A stretch of 64,000 nucleotides of DNA from assembly GCA_029204225.1 (NCBI GenBank), contig CM055093.1, positions 22,377,436 through 22,441,435 of the forward strand, given 5' to 3'. The DNA comes from Diphasiastrum complanatum (taxonomy: Eukaryota; Streptophyta; Lycopodiopsida; Lycopodiales; Lycopodiaceae). Below, in pieces: positions 55,067 through 64,000 of this stretch. A program made the position numbers and the translations under genes. Position 1 is the stretch's first letter, and each line of letters begins with the position of its first letter. Below the pieces are notes generated by a model, which was not told where the DNA came from, did not search any database, and worked only from the letters and a program-made list of their open reading frames with translations.

Positions 55067-55233
55067 GCATGATTGAAGAAAAAGTTTCTTTTGTATCTTT
55101 ATGTGATGAGTCCAAAAAAGTCATTTGTGAAACAAGTGGTGTCACATGTTTTCATAAATAAAGTAGATCTAAAGGTTCTATCGTGAGACTTGGTGAGGAA
55201 GATCTCAAGTCAAAAGGGAGAGATGAATGAGAA

Positions 55234-55944
55234 GTGCTCAAAGTAGGATGTACTTTGAATGATGCTTTTGTGAATGATAGTGAGGGTTCATTATCATTAC
55301 CTATATCATTGATTAGAAGTCCAGGTTTGCCAAGAAAAAGTACTTCAATCATTCTTATGTTGAAGGAACTATGTATTCTTTTCATGGCTTCTAATGTTCA
55401 AGAATCTTCCATTTCTTATGATGCAACTATCAAGAGGGAGATTGCTAACTTTTGTGGTGTGATCATTAAGAGGGAGTCTTGTGAAGGAAAGGGCAAAGGA
55501 AGAGTGACTCTTGGAAATATTCAAGGCATGGATCTTACATCTCTTCATCAACTCAAAGGTTGCTATGATTGTGGTGGAGTGTTCATGCATGATCAAGATG
55601 GCAAAAGGTTGGATGAAGAAGACTACATGGAGCAACTCAAGTGGCAATTTCTCCAAGGCAAGAAAGATCTCATTGGTGAGCTCATTGAAATTTGGTTTGA
55701 TCTCAAATGGGCTAGTTTGATAAGGTTTGATACTCAACTTCATCTACTCTACTTCATGTTGGATAAAATTGTAGAAATCTATCTTTTGGTTTATGATGGT
55801 GACATTGTTTTCACTAACTATAGTGAAAGGTTGAAATCAAGCAATGATGAGATCTTGTGGGATGTTAATCATGTGTTTGAGAGGGAGTATCTTCAGAGGT
55901 TCAGATCTGGAAAAAATGAGAATGAAATACGAATTAACTCATAG
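55234..55944 (+). CDS. Element F downstream frame 2, unrecognised 236-codon frame
   Basis: Long open frame for this AT-rich DNA. It has no integrase, RT or RNase H motif. Visible features are GCYDCGGVFMHDQDGKRL, a charged helix-like stretch (EEDYMEQLKWQFLQGKK) and a hydrophobic part (LHLLYFMLDKIVEIYLLVYDG). It does not obviously resemble ORF-X of elements G and E. The last residues run into Ty3/gypsy sequence. It may be a captured segment or a chance fusion. Function unknown. Confidence 0.45.
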   Translation: MLKVGCTLNDAFVNDSEGSLSLPISLIRSPGLPRKSTSIILMLKELCILFMASNVQESSISYDATIKREIANFCGVIIKRESCEGKGKGRVTLGNIQGMDLTSLHQLKGCYDCGGVFMHDQDGKRLDEEDYMEQLKWQFLQGKKDLIGELIEIWFDLKWASLIRFDTQLHLLYFMLDKIVEIYLLVYDGDIVFTNYSERLKSSNDEILWDVNHVFEREYLQRFRSGKNENEIRINS

Positions 55945-57353
55945 GGATCTCAAGTTCTTAAGAAAGATAAGAAGATAATGGAACAATTCTCCATTCAAGG
56001 TGGGTTACTATTTTGAAATGAAAAAGTTTGTGTACAAATGGATGATGAATTAAAGAAGAGAATTAATTATAAATATCATGATGTACCCTGTGTAGGCCAT
56101 TTAGGTTGACACAAAACTTTAGACTTGGTCAGAAGAGAGTTTCATTGGCCAAAACTCAAGCCATTTGTCGAGTCTTATGTGGGTAATGTAAACCTTGTCA
56201 ACTAGCCAAAGTGGAATGCTTAAAGGTTGGAGGGTTGTTACATCCCTTAGATATCCCTCAGAAATGATGGGAAAACATATCTATGGATTTGTAGTTGGAT
56301 TTTCAAAAACCCAACATCAAGATGATTCTATTTGGGTTATAGTGGACAAGCTAACTAAGTTAGCTACATTCATACTAGTAAAGTCAACTGCAAAGGCTTA
56401 TGAATTAGCCCATATCTTTGTGAAAAGATTATTCAAGATTTATGGATTGCCAATTGATATTTTTAGTGACAAAGATCCTAAATTTATAGGTCGTTTTTGG
56501 TTGCTTGTATTCCATAAGCTAGAAACCTCGCTTAGTTTTAGTTCTACTTATCATCCTGAATTAGATGGCCGAATAAAAAGGACTGATCAGACTATGGAGG
56601 ATATGTTGAGAACATATGTGTCTCACATGCAATCTCAATGGAAGGATTACATTTCTTTAAATGACTTTGCTTACAATAGTAGAAAACATTTTGCTACAGG
56701 TTATAGTCCGTTTATGTCGATGGACAGTTTTCAACCTAGATCTCTGGTGAATGTGGAGACGAAATCTGTTAAGATCCAAAAAATTGCGGGTTTCTTGCAT
56801 GATATAATGCAAGAAATGTTGCAAGTGGCACATGATAGTATTTGTAGTGCTTAGAATAGAGCTAAACATTGTGTTGATCTTAAGAGGTCTCCCTGAGATT
56901 TTAAAGTTGATGACTGGGCATATCTTAGGATTCCAAAAGATTCTAAGACTATGCGTATGAGAAAGCATTATAAGTTGTTTACTAGATATTGTGGACCATT
57001 TCAAATTATAAAGAAAATTGGTTCTTTAGCTTACGAACTTGATCTTCAGGATAAGTTGACTGCTCACCTAGTGTTTCATGTAAGCTGGTTAAAATTGAGT
57101 TTACATGAAGGTGATGTAGTTTGATCTGATGAGGATGTAACCCACTTGGAGGATTTATCGCTTAGTGTATTTTTGGAACCTTAAAGAGTGCTCAAAACCA
57201 AAGATAAACAATTGAGAAATCATTCTATTTCTGAGTCCTTGATTAGGTGGAAAGGTCGAACTGAGGATGATGATTCATGAAAAAGGGTTAAAAGCATAAA
57301 AAAGAACTTCCCTAGTTTCCACTTCTGAGGACAAAAGTAGTTCAAGGGGGGAA
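55945..57353 (+). pseudogene. Element H: Ty3/gypsy integrase relic
   Basis: Starts in the region before the integrase zinc finger (VCVQMDDELKK, then CVGHLG, HKTLDLVRREFHWPKLK). The core is in the frame 56195-56854: SIWVIVDKLTKLATFI, IDIFSDKDPKFIGRFW, TYHPELDGRIKRTDQ. The Glu of the usual DGQTER catalytic motif is Lys here. The C-terminal module follows (WAYLRIPKDSKTMRMRKHY, LFTRYCGPFQIIKKIG, YELDLQDKL, FHVSWLKL). Many stops are present. A purine tract CAAGGGGGGAAG at about 57345 marks the end of the interior, but the LTR that should follow is cut after a few bases. Confidence 0.8.
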
Positions 57354-57359
57354 GTGTTG

Positions 57360-59764
57360 GATTTATTCAAAAATTGCCATCTGTGAAAATTTAAGATGAA
57401 GACTGTGCTAATGGCTAAGGAGTTGTATGATGCTGTCACAGGTGCAAAGCCACGACGCTGCAGTCTCTCGATGGAAGTTGAAGGATGGAAAGCTTTTCGC
57501 ATTGATCATCCTCAACATTTCAAACACACAAATTGGCCATGTGTCTGAAGCTCATAACTCCAAGGAAGTCTGGGACATCTTGAGCACTCTGTATGAAGTG
57601 CACGACATAGCTTCCAAGCTACATCTTAGGAGATAATTCTTCTCCCTCAAGATGACAAATGGTGATTCATTACAGAATTACATTAACCAGTTCAAGAACC
57701 TGCTACAACAAATGGCCATTGCCGGATCTGTCACAGATGATCAAGATGCAGTAATGACACTACTTTCAAGCCTGCCAATATCGTATTATAACTGGGTGAT
57801 GATGTCACCACACACCCATAATTGTGTCTATCACGAGCTGTCATTACGATTTTGCTACAGGAAGGGACAAGAATGAACAGACCCTTTTGTTCCTCTATTG
57901 TCGACTCTCATGCCATATACTAACAAAAAATTGAACAAGCAAAATAAGAGAGACTCAAAGCCACAAAAGCCAACATAGAATTATCAAGAGTAGTCGAAGC
58001 TGTTGACAAAGAAGAAGCTATTCTGCAGATAATACTACAAGCGAACCAACCACGAGATTCAAGATTGCCGCATTCTACAAGCTAAGAACAACAACAAAGG
58101 GAAATCAAATCATATGGCAAATGTAGCTGCAGAAGCATCTTAGTCGAAAGCGGATCACGATGCATTCATGACAAGCCATCAAGAAGCATCAGATGACAAC
58201 TCTTGCTTTTCTGATTCCAGAGCCACTCAACATATGACTAGCCATATCGGTTGTTTCGAATTCTATACGCCTTACAGTACCAAGAAGATTGTTCACCTGG
58301 GCGACAATAGCACGCAACACCTTTACCTTCAGAGGTAAAGGTACAATAAGATTAAGCTTTGCAAATTTGATCAATCCAAACTACTCTCAAGCGTCCTTCA
58401 TGTACCAAATCTTTCTACAAATCTGCTCTCTGTTAGTAGAATTACATATTTAGGACACAAGTAAAACTCGAATAAGATCAGTATAAAGTAGTCGATAGGG
58501 CATGCAAGATTATAGCACTAAAAATGAGACATGGATAATTCTACAAATTAAGTCATTGCTTTTTCGCCTCTAATCAGGCTCTTAATACTTCTATACAAAT
58601 CAATAAAAGTTTACTTTGGAATCATAGACTTGTTCACTTAAATCATTCTTCTGTACAACACATGGCTAGGCAGTCTATTGTACTTGATCTCGATTATCCA
58701 GATAGGAAAGTCAAATTACTAGTCTATCAAGACTATATACTTGGTAAACATGCTAGGAAACCTTTTAGATCAAGCCATCAGCATTTTGCTAGAGGATTGT
58801 TAGATATTGTACATATAGATATTTGTGGCCCAATGTAGAACCCTTCATTGAAGGATGCAAAATATTTTATCACTTTTATTGATGAATTTTCTAGAAGGAC
58901 GATGATGTAATTCATTAAGAAGAAATCAGAAGCTTTCAACTGCTTCAAAATCTTCAAGGAGCATGCAGAGAAATAAACTGGTAAGAAGATCAAAGCCTTG
59001 AGGTCCGACAATAGTGGAGAATATATCTCTACTGAATTCAAGGAGTATTGCCAGTGCCAAGGCATTGAACAATCACTCCCTATTTGCCTCAATCAAATGG
59101 CTTAGTCGCGAAGAAGAATTGTACCCTGGTTGAGTCAACCAGATGCATGCTGGCACACACATCTTTGCCAAAGAGCTTCTGGGCTGAAGTTGTTTCCACT
59201 ACAACTTACATCCAGAACAGATGTTCCAAGACCCTTTAAGGAAAAACACCCCATGAGGTTTGGATATGATCTAAGCCTTCATTGAAGAACCTACAAGTAT
59301 TAGGTTGCATCGCCTACGTGCAAATCTTAAAGGAGACAAGGAAGAAATTTGACTTCCAAAGTCTAATGACCATCCTGATTGATTATACCTCCTCCGACAA
59401 TACTTATAAGTTGTACGACCCCGATACCCATCAGATTTTATTCAACACGGATATAGTCTTTATCGAGGACCAGTTTATCGACTTCAAAGGCAAAGGTAAA
59501 GTTTCATGCGAACAATTGACACCTACCACTGACATGAAAATTCGAGCCTCAAGTTTCATCGCGCCGATAGTCGACCACAACTACTCGACAACGAATCAAA
59601 GAATCGACATGGTGCTGGAAGACGTTCCTGTTACTCAGCAACAATGGATCATAAGCCGACACGACCTCCAAGAAGATCGAATCGAGTGTGCACATAGCTC
59701 ACAAGGTATATACCTTGTTTTGCTTGTGATTGTTAGTGTTAGTACTAATATTTTTTGTTTTTAA
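57360..59764 (+). pseudogene. Element I: decayed Ty1/copia gag, protease, integrase
   Basis: Gag begins within the CHLxKFKMKTVL motif, whose Trp is a TGA at 57384. Then come KLKDGKLFALIILNI, NSKEVWDILSTLYE and FSLKMTNGDSLQNYINQFK. A decayed knuckle (YKRTNHEIQDC) lies near 58040. In the protease the DSGA active site reads DSRATQHM (about 58218), so the key Gly is lost. Integrase: LWNHRLVHLNHSS, DIVHIDICGPM, FIDEFSRR, LRSDNSGEYISTEF, then KNLQVLGCIAYVQ (59282 on). It ends near 59760 before RT. Many stops. No LTR recognised. Confidence 0.78.
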
Positions 59765-60059
59765 GAAGTAGATTTGGATATGTGAAATATGAGAAGAGAT
59801 GGATTGGAGATAAGAAAAAAGATGTCATTGCAAAAGATTGGAAGCGCAAAATTTTGAAGTTATTGAAAGAGAGCAACGATCTACAAGAAAAGGAGTATTG
59901 GGGAAGCATTCATTTAAGAGGTAAATTCAAAGTGACATTGAAAATCATGTGCTTTAAAATCAATTTACATTGCATTCAATTCATAAATAGACTATACATT
60001 GCATTTGCATTGAATAAAAAAGTATGCACTCAACATTTTTTGATCTCAATTTTGTAGTA
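59765..60059 (+). other. Sequence after element I
   Basis: An open plus-strand frame with basic composition and no known motif, possibly chance. No gene called. Confidence 0.35.
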
Positions 60060-61360
60060 GCAAAACATTCACATTAGTTATAAAAAAAGGTACATTTTCA
60101 TAAGCATCGAGGAGGAAATCAATTTCCCCTTCACCCATTGCCTCTTTCAAGGCCTTACATTCTGGCATACTAATATCTAATCTATAATAAAAAAAGAAAA
60201 GAGATGATTTTATGAATTGCTATCATCTCCCTCATTGCTTCTAGCTTCGTCTTGTAGGTTCACATCGACGTCCACATCTTCAAAGTACCCTTCACTTTCA
60301 TTCACATCCTCCTTGGGATTTTTAGGTACATTTTCTTCCACATCCTAAACGCTTGTGGATGTAGAGCCTCTCTACAAAATAGAGAAATACATTTCATTAG
60401 AATTGAGATTAAACTAATTTAAATCACAAAAGTAAAAACTTACAAAAAAATAAAGATTAAGATTTTACGATTGGATGCATCCCATGAGATGCCATATAAG
60501 TTTTAAGACCGACATATCCAGATTTGTAGCCTTGCTTGTACTCTTCACCGGTCATGTGCCTTCCAAAATCACCAAGCTACATAAAACAAAAAATATAGCT
60601 AGTAATAAAATATGTTAGCAATAAAAAGCAATAAAAATACACAATTAGAACTATAGTAAAAAGGATTGCACTACAAATTGGGCCTCTAGATTGCCCCTTC
60701 CCCCTGATCCCAAATGGCTTTGTCCATGTTTTGCAATCTTCTCAGCAACAAGTTTGTGTTGTTGCTCATATTTTTGAAAATTGTTTTGCAACAACTCCCC
60801 TTTCACCTTCCTCCAATCTCGTTTGGAGCATCATCCAGGCTTTGATGGATTCCTAGGATTTTTCAAACCTCTTCTTATCAATTGCCTTCTATTTAGAATC
60901 CAAAGGCACATTGTATTTAAAGCCTAAATCTTACTAAACGTATTGGATTGAGGAAATTCAGAGTACAAAGTTGCTATTACTTTATTTTTATCTTCCAACG
61001 ATTGGGAGGACCAATCGATCATGTAATTCTTTCCAAATACAATGCAACTAAATCACACAAATGAGCAATGACTATATTGCCCCTTCGATATTTGATAACA
61101 CCACCATGAGGATTAGCATCATAGTAAAGACTACAACAATCTTGGGAAGGTGCATCCATGGAAGGTCTACTTGCGGATTATTCACCCGAAGAAGATAACA
61201 CAAGATTTTTGATTCTCTCTCGAGTTTGGGGAGAGAGATTCTCATACTAATCTTGTGTATATAATTGCTTGGGTTCCTCACGAGGTCTCTCCTTGATGGC
61301 CTTCCACTTGATCTTCCACTAGAGCTTCCACTAGACCTTCCACTAGACGACATTCTATCA
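60060..61360 (-). pseudogene. Multi-exon relic 1, possible plant En/Spm-type accessory protein
   Basis: Minus strand. A Ser/Gly/Arg-rich start (MSSSGRSSGSSSGRSSGRPS) lies at 61353. Around 61010-60640 the reading is DKNKVIATLYSEFPQSN, CSKRDWRKVKGELL, YEQQHKLVAEKIAKHGQSH, with stops. A separate exon near 60590-60475 reads LGDFGRHMTGEEYKQGYKSGY, and an acidic tail and MPECKALKEAMGEGEIDF end it near 60060. It aligns with relic 2 upstream. The Lys/His-rich organisation with an EEYK exon resembles proteins annotated near plant CACTA elements (Transposase_24 type), from memory and unverified. It is not intact. Confidence 0.4.
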
Positions 61361-61690
61361 AATAAAATTTAAAAAGTATGAAAGTGGTGGAGAGTGAGAG
61401 AGTAGCAAAGAGTGGAAGATCAAAAGAGTAAGCAAGAGGAAAAGCAAAGGAGATAGAACAAGCAACAAAGTAATCAAGAGCAAACAATAGAGCAATCGAG
61501 CTAGAGCAAGTAAGAGAGCAAAAGCAAAAGCAAGCAAATAGAGTGAGAGCAAGAGCTTGAGCACAAGCAAGAGCAGTAGAGTAGTTGAAGGCCCAAACAA
61601 AGGAAGATGAGTAGGGCAATAGAACTAGAGAAAGAAGAGAAGCAATAACAAAGAAAGAGGAGAAGAATGGATGCCAAAATCTGATTTTAT
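61361..61690 (+). repeat. Purine-rich low-complexity tract (AGCAAG-type)
   Basis: Degenerate AGAGCAA/AGCAAG words dominate the plus strand. The long hydrophobic frame on the opposite strand (61700-61278) is a by-product of this composition. Confidence 0.6.
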
Positions 61691-62394
61691 TACCATTCAA
61701 GTTTCATGTGGATTATCCACACACGCGATATATCCACTCATGTATGTTCCAGGCACAATTTTTTTTGCCTTTTCACACGTGGGAAGGTCACCCACATGGG
61801 TTTACATGCTTCAAATGTCCTGAAAATCATAATGTGTTCTAAATTTTGTGACCATTTTATTTTGTGAAATTTGACGGAGAGAGTCATATGAATTAATATG
61901 GATCTATACTTTTCTGATATAGTTGTGAGTGAATCCAAGTGTCAGCTACACAGCTAAATGAGTGGAACTGAATGGGGAACATCATCTTGCATACAAAGCA
62001 ACCATAAATAAAAAGGGCAAATGCATATTTCAAGGGAGACGAATCTGATTTCACAACCATCTTAATTATCCACATGTAATTCAGAGAGTTGTCTGTATAG
62101 GCTTTCAAGAGCCTAAATTAGATAGAAACCCTTGAATCACACTCAAACAACTTGAGCCAAACAATTAAGGACCCTAAAGAGAATTATTGTAGAGAGTGGG
62201 GTGAAACACCCATGCAACGAACCTATGGTAATGAGAATATCTTTCTAGCTCATTATGAGGATGCCAACAATGACTATGATAGAATTGTGACCATAGGAAC
62301 CATCCCATACTAGGATTCACAAACAAGACGTACCCTTCAGAATCGAATGTAAAAGTAGAATATGCTGATCCTAGTTGTCCTAAGACTGAAGTAT

Positions 62395-63270
62395 CAAACA
62401 GGTTGGCCATGCTTTAGTTTGTCAACTAATGCGTCGTACGATTCCCTGAAGGCAAATTTGTACTCCTCCTTAGTTGGCAGACGTCCGTAGTCCACCAACT
62501 ATCCATGCATTCAATTGAAGTTGAAATTAATTTAGGGCTACATTGAAGCAGCTAGTCATAATGCATATTAAAAAATAAAAGCATATAAAATCAAAGATAA
62601 ACTATAAGAGTAGTGTAAGTTCACTTACCGTGCTTGCTTGCGATCCCGCCTTTTCACTCGAGCCCGACCTAGGATTGCCTATCCCATGCATCCTAGCGGC
62701 CGCAACATCTTTCTGAATCTTGTATTTATCTGGTGTTCATTCATCTGCTCTTACATGGTTCCAATCATTTCTTGAACACCAGAAAGGCTTGGATTGCCCG
62801 TCCCTATAAGCTCGTCGTGCCACATCATGACGATGCCTAATCCATAAGCTCATATGCTTATGAATTTCCTTCTCCTCGAATTCTTCTTCTTGTTGGAATT
62901 CATCACGAAGGGTACCAATAACCTGTCGTTTATCGGCGGTAGGTTGTTCGGACCATTTACTAAATAATTTGTTGCCAAAATGACGTTGGCATAAAGAATA
63001 GAGTCGGTCCAAAACCACCCTCCCTTTTCTATTGGCAATTATATTGCCTTGAGGATCCACGTCATAATACTGATTTGTGGATGACTCTTCGGTGGGGGTG
63101 GGAGCCGCGACCTCTTGTGAGGGACCACCCTCATTTTGGCTAAGCATATTCTGCAGTTGTGTTTGTTGCTTGGGAGTTAATGATTCATATAAATTTTTTA
63201 CAAAGTCTCCCGAGCTTTCACACTGCTTGACCCCGCCATGATTACTACATTCATAAACATACAATACATT
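62395..63270 (-). pseudogene. Multi-exon relic 2, paralogue of relic 1
   Basis: Minus strand. 63264-62737 is a 175-codon open exon: FVKNLYESLTPKQQTQLQNM, a Pro/Thr/Glu linker, GRVVLDRLYSLCQRHFGN, DKRQVIGTLRDEFQQEEE, WIRHRHDVARRAYRDGQ, FWCSRNDWNHVRADE. After a break it continues GIGNPRSGSSEKAGSQ to a donor-like GT near 62630. A next exon near 62500-62400 reads LVDYGRLPTKEEYKFAFRESYDAL. DK..VI.TL..EF, CS..DW and the EEYK exon are shared with relic 1. Probably a transposon accessory protein. The start ATG at 63264 is plausible but unproven. Confidence 0.45.
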
Positions 63271-63429
63271 ACAATAAACCCTAATTTATTGAAATGAAGT
63301 AGAAAAGAAAATCGATTACAGAACTTTAATGCATATTGGAGTGGGACTTTCATACCCGTGTTAACAAAAGAAAAGAGATATGTGTGTAGAGCTCGAACCT
63401 GCACCAAGATTGGCATTAGAATCATGTAA

Positions 63430-64000
63430 ACGACAATGTATAAGAATAGGTATATCTAAAAATTAAAACATTAGAATCATACAATAATTTTATGTTATTT
63501 GGGTTTTGTACTTGTGCATATATGCAGTTTATCACAACGAGATGAATTACATTCAGATCAGTCTAGTGATGAAGACAGTACTCAAGTTAACAGGGTAAGT
63601 AATAAACATGCTTTCACATGAACTTGCAATTCGAATATGCTACTATTGTAAAAAAAACTTCTTGACAATCTTGTCAGTTTGATTTCATCCATGTAGATAG
63701 TGCATGCAGGCCTATCTCAACTAATTTAAATACCACATAGCAATCAATGTTCAAAGCTTTCAGTTTGAACTCTTGTCCAAGATGAGTGATGATCTCACTC
63801 AATCTTTCTTTCACGATGGAATGATCAAAATCAAAAAATCAGTCATATAATCGATTGATTGATTGCCCACTCAATCACTCATTTGATTAACAAAAACTTA
63901 AATCGAGTTAGTTAGTGATAAATCTCCTTGTATTGGCCCAGTGTGCCATGGTATCTCACAACGAGCAATCAAAATGAGGTTCATATTGGTAGAGTGATTC
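63430..64000. other. Window end, no gene recognised
   Basis: A short plus-strand stretch (about 63530-63593, rich in Asp and Ser codons) is followed by a GTAAGT donor and could be an exon, but it has no supporting context. The remainder is AT-rich. Confidence 0.35.

Larger units (their letters stand above)
51514..55944 (+). mobile_element. Element F: copia gag-protease element with unknown 3' frames, 3' end lost
   Basis: Plus-strand LTR (51514-52163), primer site, 1.2-kb leader, gag-protease, then two unrecognised frames. It ends without RT, integrase or 3' LTR where Ty3/gypsy sequence begins near 55945. It inserted into or against element E at 51514. Confidence 0.7.

Noticed and set aside
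55234-55944. Homology between the element F unknown frame and ORF-X of G and E
   Set aside because: I compared them by eye and found no run of shared motifs; any similarity is limited to hydrophobic stretches.
61278-61700. Hydrophobic multi-pass membrane protein on the minus strand
   Set aside because: The frame lies opposite a purine-rich low-complexity tract that automatically yields Leu/Ser/Phe-rich translations.

Overview
This is nuclear DNA from a land plant with a large, transposon-rich genome. It has one intron-bearing gene of plant type with GT-AG introns. It also has many Ty1/copia elements with plant initiator-Met tRNA primer sites, a plant hAT transposase with BED and DUF659 modules, long (GA)n tracts and an AT-rich background. 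The species, or even seed plant versus fern, cannot be settled from sequence alone.

Region 1 (1-19.3 kb) is the only gene that reads intact: a plus-strand nucleotide-sugar transporter of the CMP-sialic-acid-transporter-like family. I spliced it by eye into 14 exons (1239-19256, 335 codons plus stop, every junction in phase and GT-AG). Its fifth intron is 9.3 kb long because it holds a degenerate hAT transposon (about 4.99-13.98 kb). That hAT was itself interrupted by a young non-coding LTR element (5787-9756, CCCAC target duplication). Just outside the hAT, the 3' splice site and start of exon 6 are partly duplicated in tandem.

Region 2 (21.4-34.1 kb) is a nest of copia elements. A 5'-truncated plus-strand pol with a 3' LTR (element A) abuts a minus-strand gag-LTR element (B). 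B's primer-binding site was split by a nearly complete minus-strand copia (D, 24857-29890, GCTCT duplication). B's LTR was split again by a 3.1-kb segment that may carry gene fragments. A 218-bp (GA)n tract follows.

Region 3 (36-51.5 kb) holds a truncated plus-strand copia (C), a complete-ended non-autonomous copia (G, 40936-45885, AAAAA duplication), a minus-strand gag-protease relic (B2) and a minus-strand relic (E). G and E share two things: the same loss of the integrase core, and an unrecognised reading frame (called ORF-X here) where reverse transcriptase and RNase H should be. D carries LTRs related to G's and could be the autonomous partner. This D/G/E group is the most interesting signal in the window.

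Region 4 (51.5-59.8 kb) holds a copia gag-protease unit (F) followed by unrecognised reading frames, a Ty3/gypsy integrase relic (H) and a further decayed copia (I), all joined end to end.

Region 5 (60-63.4 kb) holds two tandem minus-strand multi-exon relics of one protein family. They resemble the accessory proteins associated with plant En/Spm (CACTA) elements, but that assignment is tentative.
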